Positions 13,631-13,895 of a stretch of 13,895 nt of DNA are shown here, one piece after another. Origin of the DNA: CAYRXM01 sp964428175. Its GTDB lineage: Bacteria > Chloroflexota > Anaerolineae > JAFGEY01. The stretch spans positions 1 to 13,895 of the forward strand of contig CAYRXM010000132.1 of NCBI GenBank assembly GCA_964428175.1, given 5' to 3'. The notes below the pieces were generated by a model. The model was not told where the DNA came from. It was given only the letters and a program-made list of their open reading frames with translations, and searched no databases. The position numbers were made by a program, and so were the translations under genes. How positions within the stretch are numbered: the first letter of the stretch is position 1; the number at the start of each line of letters is the position of its first letter.

Positions 13631-13895
13631 ATGGCATTAACCCGCAAACAGGTTGAACACGTCGCCGAGCTGGCCAAGCTCAAGCTGACCGACGAGGAAT
13701 TGAACCGGTATGGTGAGCAGCTTTCGGCCATCCTGGACTATGCCGCGCGGCTGGACGAGCTGGACACCGCAGCGATCCCGCCAACGGCGTCGGTGTTGCC
13801 GCTGCGCAGCGTGATGCGCGCCGACGAGGTCAAGCCTTCGTTCGAGCGCGAGGCTTTGCTCCGCAACGCGCCGGCCGTGGAGGATGGCTGCGTGC
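13631..13895 (+). CDS. gatC: GatC, Asp/Glu-tRNA(Asn/Gln) amidotransferase subunit C (partial)
   Basis: The first 88 codons are present; the window ends before the stop, and the family is usually about 95-100 residues. GatC is the small subunit of the GatCAB enzyme, which converts Glu-tRNA(Gln) or Asp-tRNA(Asn) to the amide form; it wraps and stabilises GatA. Recognisable family features are the start LTRKQVEHVAELAKLKLTDEE, the LSAILDYAARLDELDT helix, PPTASVLPL, the MRADEV turn and the end LLRNAPAVEDG. The start at 13631 has a good AGAGGA site and its own promoter. The gene is independent of the stressosome operon. gatA often follows gatC but would lie outside the window. Confidence 0.95.
   Translation, partial: MALTRKQVEHVAELAKLKLTDEELNRYGEQLSAILDYAARLDELDTAAIPPTASVLPLRSVMRADEVKPSFEREALLRNAPAVEDGCV

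Noticed and set aside
1..13895. CRISPR array, tRNA, rRNA, insertion sequence or attachment site
   Set aside because: No spaced direct repeats, clover-leaf sequences, transposase frames or flanking terminal repeats were seen. The only short tandem repeat is the coding RLSMN repeat.

Overview
The window is a GC-rich bacterial chromosome segment. It holds one six-gene, same-strand cluster that looks like a large variant of the stressosome (the RsbR/RsbS/RsbT signalling module), flanked by two unrelated housekeeping-type genes. Multi-GAF/PAS proteins ending in a STAS domain, dense operons and the general protein style suggest a Chloroflexota bacterium (Anaerolineae or a related class). That placement is inference from style only, because no rRNA or marker gene is present.

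Layout. (1) Positions 1-530: a sigma70-type promoter, a small FmdB-family zinc-ribbon protein and its terminator. (2) Positions 531-13490: four sensor proteins that each end in a STAS domain (559, 514, 764 and 2113 residues), then RsbS (125 aa) and the RsbT kinase (132 aa). The sensors have different input halves: a six-helix membrane region with HAMP; a seven-helix membrane region with PAS; soluble GAF-PAS-GAF-PAS; and a soluble giant with about nine GAF and two PAS domains behind a helical N-terminal domain. (3) Positions 13491-13895: a terminator, a strong extended -10 promoter and the 5' part of gatC.

How the genes probably work together. In the known system, RsbR co-antagonists and RsbS build a STAS-domain core that sequesters RsbT. 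A stress signal makes RsbT phosphorylate the STAS domains, and free RsbT then activates a partner, classically the RsbU phosphatase. Here RsbS keeps its phosphoacceptor Ser60 and RsbT keeps its ATP-binding motifs, so the core looks functional. The four sensors would compete for places in one core, or form separate cores. RsbS and RsbT are translationally coupled to the end of the giant sensor gene. No RsbU, RsbV, RsbW, RsbX, sigma factor or cyclase is in the window, so the output partner is unknown.

Most striking observations: at the two RsbR phosphorylation-site columns the four sensors carry all four possible combinations (Ala/Ala, Thr/Val, Thr/Thr, Val/Thr). Two sensors are predicted membrane proteins, although the classical stressosome is a cytosolic particle. 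The giant sensor has a strong internal ribosome binding site at an in-frame ATG just after its first domain. The first sensor ends in a perfect four-fold RLSMN repeat whose copies differ only synonymously.
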